64,000 nt of DNA from Microthyrium microscopicum (lineage: Eukaryota; Ascomycota; Dothideomycetes; Microthyriales; Microthyriaceae). The stretch covers positions 1,941,481 through 2,005,480 of the forward strand of contig MU004232.1 of assembly GCA_010405405.1 (NCBI GenBank). Direction: 5' to 3'. Under the pieces are notes generated by a model, which saw only the letters and a program-made list of their open reading frames with translations, ran no database searches and was not told where the DNA came from. Below, piece after piece: positions 1 through 10,964 of this stretch. The stretch's first letter is position 1, and each line of letters starts with the position of its first letter. Made by a program: the position numbers and the translations under genes.

Positions 1-3000
1 GTTCTTAAATGTCGTCAGAAAGAAGAGTCATTCAAGCGATATGCAGCCAAAGAGCAACCACTGGATGAGCTCTTCACCATATGTTGCAAGGTTCTTCGTT
101 TACTTGGCGATCTGGTTTCGAAAGTCAACTTTGCAGAGACTGCAATGAGCTCTGTTGAAGACATCGCTATCAACAAATTGATTTTTGCAGAGAACGCTCC
201 TTCTCAGAAAGACTCTGTTCTTGGTATCCAACGATTCGAGGCTATGCGTCGCGCGGCAATGGGTGCTATTGTTCAGATATACACTCGACATCCAAATCAG
301 CGACAGGATCTCTTCAATAGTATTCTAACTTCCTTGGATGACTTACCACAGACTCGACAGCAAGCACGTCAATACAAGCTACCTGATGGGAAACCTATCC
401 AACTCGTTTCCGCATTGTTAATGCAACTCGTTCAAGCGAGCGCTACCTACTCCGATGCCCAACCAACCCGTCAGCACAAACGTAGAAAGCTCGACGAGGA
501 AGAATCAAACTCTGACGATTCTGATGACGATGCTCCTATCATGACCCGCCAACGTCTGAACCCAATCGACATGGACAATGCTGTTGACTATGATGTTGAG
601 AGAGCAGCGACGGAACTCCAAAAGGTTTCTCGTCGGTTGTCTGAAATGTGCAGAGCCGATGCAAACTACGTTGTTCGTGCTCTTGTAGCTAAAGCTCTCA
701 AACCAAAGAAGACTGGTGATGATGGATTCCGGGCCTTGCTGGACCTTTTCACGGAAGATTTCCTCAGCGTTGTGGATCTTCCTGAATGGCCTGCTGCGCT
801 CCTGTTTCTACGACTCATGCTTTTACATATGTTTGGCATCTTTCGTGACGAAAAGAACTCAGTACCGCAACGAAACATGGCTCTGGATTTGATGACTCTG
901 ATGGGCTCGAAAATCGCAGATGTTCAGACGCATACTCTGAACTCGACGCGTGCGTTGGAAAAAAACGCACCCGATGCTGCCAAACGAGTTCAAAAACAAA
1001 CTCAGCTACTCCAGGAAGATCGACTAGACGAACGATCCCTGATTTCATCGAGTGGTCCCTATCGTATCCTATTCGAAAATCTTTCTCGAAGAGTTGGCGA
1101 TTCGCAATCTGATAGTGCACGGGCATTTCTTCTCATCAACTGGGCGGACGCTTCTCTGTCTGACCTAAACAAAAAAGATGAGGATGATGTACCATATGCT
1201 TCCGTTGATGTTCTTCTTTCCATTCGAAACACTATCCCCGACCACGCTTGGATGGGTCGAGAGTACATCTTCGCACCTGCCGATTTTGACCTCGGACGAT
1301 TGGCATACTCTCTCATCATATCGGCTTCTGATTTCTGCAAAGCTCAATCAAAAATTGTCCAGATCATGCTGGAGGCCATGAACTGTCCACAGTCTCAGCT
1401 CAAAAGCAAAGGACTGAAAAGTATTCCTCAACTCTTGGAGAAAACCCCTCGTATGTTACAAGGCCATAGTAGAGTCCTTGCAGCCATCATCACGAGCGTG
1501 GAAGACTCTTCTCCCCTTGTGCGACTCTCCGCCCTCGGTCTTCTTGAAAAATGCATGGCCATCAACCCGTCCATTGAAGCCGACGCAGTCAGCAAAATTC
1601 TGGCCCTATCGGCCGATGAAAACGTGGGCATTCGAAAACGTTGCATTAAAATGCTTAAAGACCTATATTTGAAGCACGATGAACTTGACTTTCGCGCCAA
1701 AATTTCAGGGGCAATACTCAGTCGGGTCAGGGATCTCGAAGAGAGCGTTAAGGAGATTGCCAAACAATGTCAAGAAGAGCTCTGGCTTGTTCCTTTCCAC
1801 AACGAAAATATCTCAAAGGACCCTGTTCAGGCTAAACTAGCACTCATCAACCAAGTCAAGCTTGTTGTTCGTACCTTATCCAGAGAGAGGGATGGTTTAA
1901 CTACATTCGAAAGCTTATTGGCTATTTCTCTTGGAGAAAATTCAAAAACCAAACAAGCAAATCTCAAAGTCTGCAAGACCATTGTGGCCTATATGTTCGA
2001 CCTCTTGTTCGAAAATGATACCACTGGTCATGGTCTCAAGCAATCATCCATCGCTCGAGCCATCACTGCGTATGCCCGAGTGGAGCCGAAACTCTTTACC
2101 AGCCAACAAATGAAGCTGCTGAAAGTGTATGTCAAGGCTTTCGACAGAGGAACAGACTCGGGTCTGATGCAACAAGCCACTTGCGTTATCTACAAGCATG
2201 TTCTCCCAAGTTTGTCTGCAATCGAACATGATTTCTTAATTGAAATTCGTAAGGATCTTATGGGCAGCGTTTCGCGAATTCCGCCGGCTCAACTTCCAGA
2301 TACGGCAGCTTGTCTAGCTATTATTGCTTCCACACTCAAGAATCTTGCAAGTCCAGCAAAGCTGACGCTATCTACGCTATTTCCGCTCCCAACTTTTTTG
2401 CAGAGCTTTGCCGCAAAATCAATCCGATCACAGGAATTACAGAAGTCTGGTATTGAACATGATATGGACGAAGCGAAAAAACTACTCGACGTCGCCAAAG
2501 CTGATATTGATAGAGCTCGGCGGCTGATCGACATCTGTTGTGCCTTTATACATGCTTGCAACATGGATTCTCAAGCTTCCGTGTTTCGTGAAAAGATTCC
2601 AGATTGGAAGGGCAGCTCGGTTTCTAGTCTTGCGATTGAGAGAGTTACACCTTTCACCTTACTCAAGGCTGGCCGGTCGCAAATCACAGTGCCCGACAAT
2701 GTTCGTGAAGCCGCTCTTAGGGGCATTTCTGTGATATGTCAGGCTTGGCCTCAGAACTTTTTGAGAAAAGATGTCACTCAAGCTTTCACAGCTGTTTTCG
2801 CAGACAAGAACGAATCTCTGCAATTGGCTGTCTTAGGGGGCTTTCTGGTTTTCTTCAACCAAGAAGAGAAGCGCTCCGAGACTGGTGCCGAGATCAAAAT
2901 TGGATCAGGCGAGGCCATGGGTAATGAACGCCTAGCAAACACATACGTTGCCACTGATAGAGACGGTGCGGCGATGACCATTGCGCAGCAATTCTTGCGC

Positions 3001-4398
3001 CAAATTCTGCATCTGGCTCTAACTCGAAAGAGTGAGCCAGGTGAGCCGGATGAGCCATTCAGGTCTGATCGGTTGGCCATCACTGCTACTGAGGTGGTCG
3101 CAAGTATCAATCGACAAGGTGTGGTCAATCCCAAGCTGCTAGGCCCTGCTATTGTCGCTCTGAGTACGTCAAAAGACCCACATATCGCGGCTATCGCTCA
3201 TGGTGCCCACAAATCGTTGCACGAAAAGCATGGAAGTCTGTTCGAAAAGGAGTATATCAAAGCCGTTTTTGAAGCCTTCAAGTACCAAACCAATGTCTAC
3301 GCCGATCCTCGCGGCATCATTCTTCAGCACCCTCCAGTACCGAAGCTCCAAGCATTGTGGGAGGTTCTCAAAAACGGGACTGGTAAAGTGCGAAAGCATT
3401 TCTTGGGCAATTTGTGTGCGCGCGTCAATTTTGAGCTACCAAAACTAGATTTCGGAGATCTCAATGCGGGCATACCTGAGGGCGCGCTCTACTGCCGCTT
3501 CGTCATGGAGAATCTGGCATGCTTTGATTACGTCAGAATCGATGAGATTGTACTTGTGTTCATGGGGATGGAAAAGCTAGTTGTGGCTGGTGTTGGTACT
3601 GAGGTCGCTCATCATATTGAGAAGGATATTCTCAAGGTCCGGCTAGAACCTGAGGGTAGCTCTCAAGAGCAGCTCTCCCAGCCTGCGCCTGCGTCTGCGC
3701 CGTTTGCTACTGAAGGTGCTCAATCCTATGCCACCGAATACCCAATTCTCACCGAGGATGGCCTCCCAGTACAGACTGGTGCATTACCGGCGCCGCCGCA
3801 ACAGGACTTGCCAATCCGAACCTTGCCACAGCCAGATCCCGTTGATCCCGTTCGTCTGCGCCAGCTCACCGTAGCATCAATGATTCTGCTCGTCGTCTGG
3901 GAAGCTCGAACTCATCTGCGGCTCGTCTGGGGTCTTCCAAAGTCCAAAAAGGTCAATCCCAAGGATATTGTCAAAGCTCCCACTCGCGCCCCTTTTACTA
4001 GCAACCAGACTTTCCTCGACAAGACCGCTCTCATCATGCAAGCGCTCGACACCCCTGACTCTCAGATTGCCCTGTGTCGCCAATTCGCCGAGCTCCTTGC
4101 CCGCGATGACGAAGTCAAAATCGGGGAAGAAGACGATCTCGAGGCGATGGCTCGTCAGGCAGAAGGCTATGAGACACCGAACGAAGACGACGAGGAAGCC
4201 TCGACTGGTCGCGAGCGTAGTGCGAGCGTGGGCGGGAGTGCGCAGAAGGGTCGCAAGCGTAAGAGCTTTGGTGCTGGAGATCAGCCGCGCAAGCGAGCAA
4301 AGAAGACCGGGGTGCCAGGAAAACGCGGTAGGCCCAAGAAGCGGACAAGTGCGAGTGCTAGTCCAGGCGTGGATGCGAATGGTGCAGACTGGGATTGA
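1..4398 (+). CDS. mis4: Sister chromatid cohesion protein Scc2/Mis4 (NIPBL), 5' truncated by window edge
   Basis: The frame is open from base 1 with no stop, so the first 48 codons seen lie upstream of the first in-window Met (145) and the true start is outside the window; at least 1465 codons are present. Scc2/Mis4 is the HEAT-repeat loader that places cohesin on chromatin together with Scc4. The protein is alpha-helical and HEAT-like through most of its length, with the C-terminal cohesion domain roughly at in-window residues 820-1300. Near the N-terminal side is a basic-acidic patch (KRRKLDEEE followed by Asp/Ser runs), a likely nuclear localisation signal. The last 80 residues are Lys/Arg-rich and contain an AT-hook core (KRGRPKKR). 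No intron is evident in the visible part. Family assignment rests on overall architecture and recognisable cohesion-domain sequence; the AT-hook function is inferred. Confidence 0.88.
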   Translation, partial: VLKCRQKEESFKRYAAKEQPLDELFTICCKVLRLLGDLVSKVNFAETAMSSVEDIAINKLIFAENAPSQKDSVLGIQRFEAMRRAAMGAIVQIYTRHPNQRQDLFNSILTSLDDLPQTRQQARQYKLPDGKPIQLVSALLMQLVQASATYSDAQPTRQHKRRKLDEEESNSDDSDDDAPIMTRQRLNPIDMDNAVDYDVERAATELQKVSRRLSEMCRADANYVVRALVAKALKPKKTGDDGFRALLDLFTEDFLSVVDLPEWPAALLFLRLMLLHMFGIFRDEKNSVPQRNMALDLMTLMGSKIADVQTHTLNSTRALEKNAPDAAKRVQKQTQLLQEDRLDERSLISSSGPYRILFENLSRRVGDSQSDSARAFLLINWADASLSDLNKKDEDDVPYASVDVLLSIRNTIPDHAWMGREYIFAPADFDLGRLAYSLIISASDFCKAQSKIVQIMLEAMNCPQSQLKSKGLKSIPQLLEKTPRMLQGHSRVLAAIITSVEDSSPLVRLSALGLLEKCMAINPSIEADAVSKILALSADENVGIRKRCIKMLKDLYLKHDELDFRAKISGAILSRVRDLEESVKEIAKQCQEELWLVPFHNENISKDPVQAKLALINQVKLVVRTLSRERDGLTTFESLLAISLGENSKTKQANLKVCKTIVAYMFDLLFENDTTGHGLKQSSIARAITAYARVEPKLFTSQQMKLLKVYVKAFDRGTDSGLMQQATCVIYKHVLPSLSAIEHDFLIEIRKDLMGSVSRIPPAQLPDTAACLAIIASTLKNLASPAKLTLSTLFPLPTFLQSFAAKSIRSQELQKSGIEHDMDEAKKLLDVAKADIDRARRLIDICCAFIHACNMDSQASVFREKIPDWKGSSVSSLAIERVTPFTLLKAGRSQITVPDNVREAALRGISVICQAWPQNFLRKDVTQAFTAVFADKNESLQLAVLGGFLVFFNQEEKRSETGAEIKIGSGEAMGNERLANTYVATDRDGAAMTIAQQFLRQILHLALTRKSEPGEPDEPFRSDRLAITATEVVASINRQGVVNPKLLGPAIVALSTSKDPHIAAIAHGAHKSLHEKHGSLFEKEYIKAVFEAFKYQTNVYADPRGIILQHPPVPKLQALWEVLKNGTGKVRKHFLGNLCARVNFELPKLDFGDLNAGIPEGALYCRFVMENLACFDYVRIDEIVLVFMGMEKLVVAGVGTEVAHHIEKDILKVRLEPEGSSQEQLSQPAPASAPFATEGAQSYATEYPILTEDGLPVQTGALPAPPQQDLPIRTLPQPDPVDPVRLRQLTVASMILLVVWEARTHLRLVWGLPKSKKVNPKDIVKAPTRAPFTSNQTFLDKTALIMQALDTPDSQIALCRQFAELLARDDEVKIGEEDDLEAMARQAEGYETPNEDDEEASTGRERSASVGGSAQKGRKRKSFGAGDQPRKRAKKTGVPGKRGRPKKRTSASASPGVDANGADWD

Positions 4399-4669
4399 GT
4401 TGTGCGTATCAATGATGAGAACGAGTTGTGGTATGATGGTAGAGATACTTTATGCATTTTGATTGTTGCATCGATACCCCGAAGCGCGAGCTTCTTGTTG
4501 CGAAATGATGGGCCGGCACTAGATATGTAATTGCTACTATTATATACTCCTGGTTCGCTGCTACTTGATCATCACTGATTCGGACTACCTTATGATTGAG
4601 TTATCTAATTGATCAACCTGACTATACAGCCCTTGATACCCAACTAATTGGCTTTCCACCGACACTTAT

Positions 4670-5030
4670 CTAGCAGGCACAGTTCTTCGCCGCGCGCTCC
4701 GGCACCTGGCATCGCGAAGAACAGTGTGAACCTGAACACAGCGTACATAGTAGTCCAGCGTGGCAGCTGCCATCGCCAATCTTGCAACCCTGGTACTCTT
4801 CTCTGCAGTTGCGACATGCGCCAACCTCCACGGCTTTATTGCTGAGTAGTTCTTGGATGTTCATCTAACCTTTATGAGCTTGGAAATCAGGGTGGAAGGG
4901 TATGGCTTACAGGTTCTGACCAAACGCTCTCTGATAGCTGAACAAGCGCGATGCCGTTGGCGCCAATGGCTGGGTTGGGAGTGGCCATTGCTGCCGTAGC
5001 GAGAAGAGTGATGACTGTAAAAAGCTGCAT
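4670..5030 (-). CDS. Small secreted cysteine-rich protein (104 aa, two exons)
   Basis: Exons on the minus strand are 5030-4911 and 4864-4670, joined in phase 0 across a 46-bp intron with a GTAAGC donor and TTAG acceptor. The N-terminus (MQLFTVITLLATAAMA) is a clear signal peptide, followed by a short spacer and a C-terminal half with ten cysteines. The first three cysteines are spaced C-X2-C-X6-C, and the protein ends in Cys-Ala-Cys. Even cysteine number, small size and secretion fit effector-like or antimicrobial small secreted proteins, but no family is recognised. A minus-strand TATA box lies about 110 bp upstream. The first three cysteines share spacing with the modular family at 41.5-44.4 kb, but the rest does not, so relationship is only a possibility. 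Confidence 0.7.
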
Positions 5031-5138
5031 TTTGATACTGGAAAGACTGAAGTCAAATCGATGTTTAAGGAGTAGTCAGTATGTTGTCTTGAAGAAGTGG
5101 TGGAATAGTGGAATAACCGTCGAGTGGCCGATTTGGAC

Positions 5139-5147
5139 TTTTATATA
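5139..5147 (-). promoter_or_regulatory. TATA box of the small secreted protein gene
   Basis: Read on the minus strand this is TATATAAAA, about 110 bp before the start codon at 5030. Position and orientation fit a strong, probably regulated promoter; no expression evidence is available. Confidence 0.5.
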
Positions 5148-6179
5148 CTTCTTGACTCGAGCCTGGATAAATCATACGCTACACCAACTTACGAGAGGCT
5201 ACAATACCAAGACTCTCACATATTCGTGCTTACTTTCGAAATGAACTTCAACAGGGGCTTCGCAAAGTATCACGATGGCATCCATGAGAAGCTCATTCAG
5301 CCAAGCTAACTCAGCCTCATAGTTCCAGAAATATCACATATTATCCTGTGTATTATAGTAGCAGATCTGTATTCGCCCCAAATTAGCATCGGAAAGCAGA
5401 GTAGCCGTGGCATAATTTGGTAGGTCGACCAGGTTTGTGGAAATCACGTCTTGGCTGGTAATCTATTAGATTGATATCCTAATTTTGTACCGTTTTGGTT
5501 TCCACTGTTCCCAGTGGACTCATTTGTCCAAATCATAGAACGAACAAGTCACAAGCAACTACGATCCTAGAATTCTGCTGTTATCTTGCAGTGACCAGCG
5601 TCCATTTATATGCATGCATGACTTTCAGTCACGGTCGTCACCTATCACAAAAGATTGTTTCTGGACTTTTGAAATAGCGAAGAAATAGACGTACTAGTTA
5701 CAGTCAACCTGATACTATCTATAGTCCTTGGAGTTAAATAGTTTTGAAATGGTAGCAAGTTATGCTGGAACATGAGAAAGAATAAGGCTGAAGCCTTGCC
5801 CATAGCGTCCCTTTTTGTCTTTCCACAACATCAATTCCGAATATGGGAAGAATCTTGCCTGAGGGAACTATACAAGTGCCTTTAAGAACTAGGACGAGTT
5901 TTTCAACCACTATATCTATCATTATCAAGTATCTTCTTTGAGTATATTTCTCATGTCTATTGAGTACATTGCGTTGTGATTGGCCAGCATTATCGACCGA
6001 GGGTAGACATGGATATGCAGTACCACGGAAAGAACCTTGGAACAAAGAAGGAAGGTAGCTATCGTTCGCGTGGTATGGACTTTGCTACTACAATTTCAAA
6101 ACAATTGAAGTGAAGATAACCATATCTTCTGTCTTCGCCAAAACCATTTTGCATCATATCCCATATCAAAGCCGTCAAT
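5148..6179. other. Intergenic region between divergent genes
   Basis: About 1 kb separates the minus-strand small secreted protein gene from GNA1. I see no conserved coding frame, RNA gene or repeat. The last part upstream of GNA1 is probably its promoter and leader. Confidence 0.5.
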
Positions 6180-6821
6180 ATGTCCGCTCCAGCTTCTCTA
6201 TTTTCCGACGACCTCATATCGCCCGAGGTCCAGTCTTCACTTCCAGAAGGCTACATAGCTCGACCACTCCAGCGCACTGACTTCCAGCACGGCCATCTCG
6301 ATGTCCTCCGCGATCTTGCTGTGGTCGGTGATATCACCGAAGAAGCATGGGTTGAACGCTATGACTGGATGGCTAGCTGTCATGGGAGTTACTATGTGCT
6401 CGTATTTGTCGACACCAAGGCTGAGCCCAGCAAGCAAATTGTAGCAACGGGCACTTTGATTGTGGAAAGGAAGTTGTAAGTTATAGAACCTTATTGTAAA
6501 TGGAAGCTAACATATGGCTATAGTCTATTTAAGCTTGGTTTGCAAGGACATATCGAAGACATTGCTGTGGCCAAGGGCCAACAAGGAAAGAAGTTTGGTG
6601 TGAAACTGCTCAGCGCTTTGGATTTTGTTGCGGACAAGGTCGGCTGCTACAAGGTGAGTGTCGCTTAACTTCTACCCAATTCCAGTGTTGATTTGCGATG
6701 CTAGAATATCTTGGATTGCTCTCCTGAAAACACAGGATTCTACGTCAAATGCTCGTATGAGCAGGCTGGACAGGAGATGCATCGCTACTTTGACGCAGAG
6801 GCCGAAAAAGTCGGAGTGTAG
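6180..6821 (+). CDS. gna1: Glucosamine 6-phosphate N-acetyltransferase
   Basis: Exons 6180-6475, 6524-6653 and 6705-6821 give 180 aa; introns are 48 and 51 bp with GTAAGT and GTGAGT donors. The enzyme transfers acetyl from acetyl-CoA to glucosamine-6-phosphate in the cytosolic UDP-GlcNAc pathway that feeds chitin, N-glycans and GPI anchors. It is a compact GNAT fold: the N-terminal segment has the family's GYIARPLQRTDF start, the acetyl-CoA loop reads QGKKFGVKLL with Gln where many homologues have Arg (allowed in the GNAT Q/R-x-x-G-x-G/A motif), and the C-terminus has DCSPENTGFYVKCSY, the substrate/CoA segment. Length matches the family. The start Met is the only one before the conserved region. 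Confidence 0.95.
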
Positions 6822-7041
6822 GGCCAGTAGACTCAGTTCCTAGGAATTGCATGTTTCAAGCCATCACAGAACCACCATCCGTCAATAGTCGAAGAGACCA
6901 GATCTGGTGCTATTCCGAAGTCTAACATACGTGGCCCTCTTGTTTCTATTGTATCATGCCAACAGTACTGAAGTCAATTAGATATAGATTTCTGAGCGTT
7001 ACAGTTTATATTACCAGCTGATTGATCAGTCTCTATTCCCA

Positions 7042-8439
7042 TTATTTCTCATATTGGTGTAGCTTGATTTTTAGTGACCATTGCCACAAAAATCCATCAT
7101 ATGATGCTTTCAAGATTCCTGCCACGACAAAAGCTAGCCAGAACCGATTACCTCCAGCCAAGAGACCAGTGATACTTGGTCCTAAACTCTGAGCGAGGGT
7201 TCTTAACATACTGTTCACTCCCATCACAGCGGTTCTCTCTTCTGGTCTCACCACAGCCGCCACAAACGCGGCGCGAGGGGCCTGATCCATGTTCGCTAAC
7301 GCAGATCGAAAGAAGAGCAATCCCACAGTGGGTGCTAGTGTTGGCGGAGCGGGTAACAGTGACGTTGCTATCGAAGCGGGAAGGTGTGTAAAAACCATGG
7401 TGTTGATAAGCCCAATTCTGCGAGCCAATGGTGATGCGAAAAGGGTGGACATGGCCGATATGAAAAAAGCTACTGAGGCTATCGTTCCCAGTGTCGAGGA
7501 GCTGACGTGAAATTTGAGATCGAGATAATAATTGATCAGTGACCAAGGGCTCATGCCTCCGCCTAGAGAATCCATTGCAAAGAGGGCACACATCTTATAC
7601 ATGACTCCTCGAGACTCCGGTGAGATATGCGCAAAGACGCCAGCTTTCCTGGGCGTGTTCTTGTATGAGCGGAGGTTGTCGTCTTGGTTCGACTTGCCGC
7701 CAGGTATCATTTGTTCATCTTCGCTCTCCGAATCAGTCTCAAGAAGGACGTAGTGCTCTTCAGTCTTCTGCACGTGCTGTTCACACTTCTCACTCATGAG
7801 TAGTATCAATCCCATATTGATCGCTCCAGTCAAGCTGTAGATCCAGAAGACGGTGTGATAGGCATCTAACAAGGTCCAACCCCCCAGTGACTGCAGAAGC
7901 TGAACAAGCTGCCCACACACTTCGGTTCCAATTGAAGTCCCAATAGCTGCCGTGGTGACATACCACGCAAGAACATCTGATCTTGTTGATGGAGTCGTTA
8001 AATGGGATATGGTGCTTTCTTCCACAGCTCGAAAGGGCCCAATTTCGCTTCCTGTAGCACTGATCACTCCCACGACAGCCGCCACCAGCAGAATGTAGAA
8101 GTTCTCAGCCAGAGCGAAAGTGGCTCCGGACAGAACCATCAAAAACGCTCCCGCCAGTAAGATTCTCCTTCGACCAATCTTGTCCGCCACAAGAGTCAGA
8201 AAGAAAGATAGCGCAACATCTCCTAGAAGGGTGAGTGTCATGAACAGGCCTATTTGAAAGTCCGAGAACTTCAAGATGTTAAAAAAGAGAGCAATGATGA
8301 GCGAATTGGTTCCATATGCAAACATCCGAAGACATCTTGTGAAGATGATGAGCCAGGCATCCTTTCCCGTGTCATAAAGTGATGATAGGCCAAACTCATG
8401 GTAGAGCCAAGTGATTTGCTTTATTCCTGGAACAATCAT
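7042..8439 (-). CDS. Major facilitator superfamily transporter
   Basis: A single-exon gene of 465 aa. It has about ten to twelve hydrophobic segments in two halves, separated by a charged cytosolic loop (roughly residues 215-265) rich in Glu, Asp and Ser. The first half has the MFS loop 2-3 signature, VADKIGRRRILLAG. The N-terminal pattern (YDTGKDAWLIIFTRCLRMF) is typical of a fungal family of uncharacterised DHA1-like MFS proteins. The substrate cannot be inferred. The start at 8439 is the first Met of the frame and precedes the conserved N-terminal segment by a dozen residues. It is tail-to-tail with GNA1. Confidence 0.9.
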   Translation of the reverse strand: MIVPGIKQITWLYHEFGLSSLYDTGKDAWLIIFTRCLRMFAYGTNSLIIALFFNILKFSDFQIGLFMTLTLLGDVALSFFLTLVADKIGRRRILLAGAFLMVLSGATFALAENFYILLVAAVVGVISATGSEIGPFRAVEESTISHLTTPSTRSDVLAWYVTTAAIGTSIGTEVCGQLVQLLQSLGGWTLLDAYHTVFWIYSLTGAINMGLILLMSEKCEQHVQKTEEHYVLLETDSESEDEQMIPGGKSNQDDNLRSYKNTPRKAGVFAHISPESRGVMYKMCALFAMDSLGGGMSPWSLINYYLDLKFHVSSSTLGTIASVAFFISAMSTLFASPLARRIGLINTMVFTHLPASIATSLLPAPPTLAPTVGLLFFRSALANMDQAPRAAFVAAVVRPEERTAVMGVNSMLRTLAQSLGPSITGLLAGGNRFWLAFVVAGILKASYDGFLWQWSLKIKLHQYEK

Positions 8440-9339
8440 GTCGAAAAATTAGATGGGTTGGATCTCTGCATCCTAGACTGGCAGCTATTGGTGTTCAGTT
8501 TGCGGTCCTCGAGAGGAAACTCTCATTGTTGATTTTGGAAGAGTTGAATTGCTGAAGACTGGAGTATTGCTCTACTGCGGGAATAAGTTATTTTTTTGAG
8601 CCAGCCAAAGTCAACATTCAAGGCAACGACAGTCCTGCGTTCCACTACCCCACATTATGTCGTGTATGCCGATTTTTAGACTCGTACAGCTAATCCTCGT
8701 TGCGGAAGCGGCATGCGATGTGCTAGTGATAACCGACCTCGGGATTTTGGATCGTAATCCACTTCTCGCAACAGTGATGGAATTGTGGAACTTGCTCAGG
8801 ATATTCTATATACACACATGGCACAGTGATTTGACCACACAGATCAGAAATGCCACTTATCAATGTATGAAGTCAACTTCACTTCTTGCGGTGAAGAAAG
8901 CGCCCCCTTTTGAGTCCTGCATTACATGATAACAGTCCGCTGGTCTCCTGCATCATCTAGCTTCCACTTTCTTACGATTTCTCTCGAATTAAGAGCACCA
9001 TGAACATCGATCATGATCGCATGTTGGACATCGATCGGAGGCAGTAGCCATCAAATTAGCTTGAGCACATGCGCACCGGAAGAAGAATTAGCAGACAGAT
9101 TTTTGACGACGGGAAGAGACTAACACAGCTCCAGATATCAGCTGGCGGCTCCTGCGGATTACCTTAATCTTCATCCCGGCAGTTCGAGCATCGTGGACCT
9201 AAGTGTTTGCAAGTGGTCTTGGAGCAATTATCATCACGAGCGTTGTTCATTGTGTAGCAACTGCGCTACATGAGGTACATAAATACGACCAAAGCACAAT
9301 GAGGCTTCCTATACCCTCATCACTGGGATAGATGAGCGG
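8440..9339. other. Intergenic region upstream of the MFS gene
   Basis: Roughly 900 bp with no convincing gene. A 90-codon plus frame at 8657-8929 shows no family features and was not accepted. The part next to 8440 should hold the MFS promoter. Confidence 0.45.
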
Positions 9340-10291
9340 GTGTGGACTGCATACTTTTGCACCGATACTTACTTTAGAGAAGAAGACTGTAACAACTACC
9401 TAGATAGTTTACCAAATCGAAGGACTGACAAACATGGGCCAAGCGGCGGCTGGATATGGCAGATCCGTCCGCAGTGGATTCCGCGAGGATATTTTCTAGC
9501 AGTTCTCCACCGCAGGATGCTTCGGGCTGCTGGAGAATGGACTGATTTGATCATTACACTTCTCGAACGAGTGGACATATAGGCGAGCTACAGAGCCCCA
9601 GTGTTATGGAAAGACCCTCCTAAATTCACTGCTTGCGGGTGTGCCAGAATACAAATGATTCCAACTCCATCAATCATAGAAAAGTCGAATTGAATCTGAT
9701 GGCTTTGACAATGCCGATCTAAAGATAACGAAACAGCTCAAGCCTATATTGCTGACTCTGACTCGCTTCAACGATTACATCAGCGAATTCATTTACATGT
9801 GGGAAGGGTTTGAAGATGGTTACGCAGCTTACGTAGTCTCTGACGGCAATGATGCTGTACGTGACAGATGGCGAGGCTATCTGGATACAGCACAAAGCCA
9901 GGTGGCTGACCTCGAGCGTCTTCCTACGCGATTGTCACAGAAACTACAGTCTCTGGTCAGGATTCAGGATGGCGTAAGTCTTGTCTCTCAGCGCATACCA
10001 CCATTTCGCTATTAACAAAGTTATATTTCACGGGAGCGTCTCTTCCCTCGAGGACAGTAAAAAATCTACTCGTCTAGGAATGAATACTATATCGCTGACT
10101 AGAATGTTTGAGGTACGTTTCCCCTCAAACTTTTGACCTCAGTTTCAAAACACTAATCGATCAAGCAGTGTTTTCTGCCATTAACGTTTATTTCCGTACT
10201 CAAAACTTATCGTACAAAAAGTCCAAGAAACCGACTCGCTAACTTCACGAAGACGCTATTTAGTATGGGCTTCGTGCCGAGCACGCCCTAG
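9340..10291 (+). pseudogene. Remnant of a CorA-like fungal membrane protein gene
   Basis: Three pieces in order on the plus strand resemble one gene. Piece one (9340-9582) contains a Trp-rich helix followed by GYFLAVLHRRM. Piece two (about 9684-9975) is a charged helical stretch ending RLPTRLSQKLQSLVRIQDG at a GTAAGT site. Piece three (about 10034-10291) reads SSLEDSKKSTRLGMNTISL and, after candidate introns (one at 10196-10252 with a GCTAAC branch site), CFLPLTFISTLFSMGF. That is the order and wording of fungal CorA-like proteins: long helices, then a TM segment with a GMN-like turn. Joining pieces two and three needs a frame change I cannot explain by splicing, no start region is visible, and a stop follows soon after the TM. 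I therefore call a decayed copy; a divergent working gene is not excluded. Confidence 0.5.
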
Positions 10292-10964
10292 ATGGGAGCC
10301 CCTTTCGTCTTAACACTGTTCGCAACGACCGCAATCACAATACACACTGCTCGCCATGGTCATTATCTAAATGGATTATTCGAGTAGCTGCGGTCTGTCT
10401 GTTCCATATAAGAACCTGATTTATATGGCTTAAATAGGTGCCTCTTTTGGAAAGACAGCACGCCCCATGTGTCGAATATTGTACATTCCGTAGCTGCCAC
10501 ATACGAACTTTGTCTTGGAAGCGTGTCGCACTCGGACTTAAAGCACAACAAATATCTGACAGCAAACAAGTTGATGCAATCAGGTCGCCATTTACCTCCA
10601 GAATGGAGAGTTGGTACCTGTTGTTCTACCAAGCGGTTCAAGACAAGGAGGAGCAGGAGATAACCGAGTGTTTGGAAGGAAGTAGCATTGTCACCTCACC
10701 TTCAATGTTTGCTACCTTAGTAGGTCTCTTGAAACTACCTATCTTAAGGTTGCTATCCCAAACTTTCACCGCCTAGCTACTGTCCCGGTTTGTTTATCAT
10801 CCTCGAATCAACACCGCCTTCCGCGTCTCCATCCTCACTTTCCACTCCTTCCTACCCCAAGCCTCAAATTTATTCTGCGAGTATCATCCTCCGCCTATAA
10901 TTCACCCCTTACAAGGGCTTACTCGCATCGACTGCAAGCATCTTTCCTTACGACGATCAGCAAC
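10292..10964. other. Intergenic region and leader of the 2EXR gene
   Basis: No recognisable gene. The last 170 bp before 10965 are pyrimidine-rich (runs of CCTC, TTCC), typical of a fungal core promoter and 5' leader. Confidence 0.4.

Noticed and set aside
8657-8929. 90-codon plus frame with a hydrophobic start
   Set aside because: No signal peptide of good shape, no family feature, and no neighbouring splice structure.
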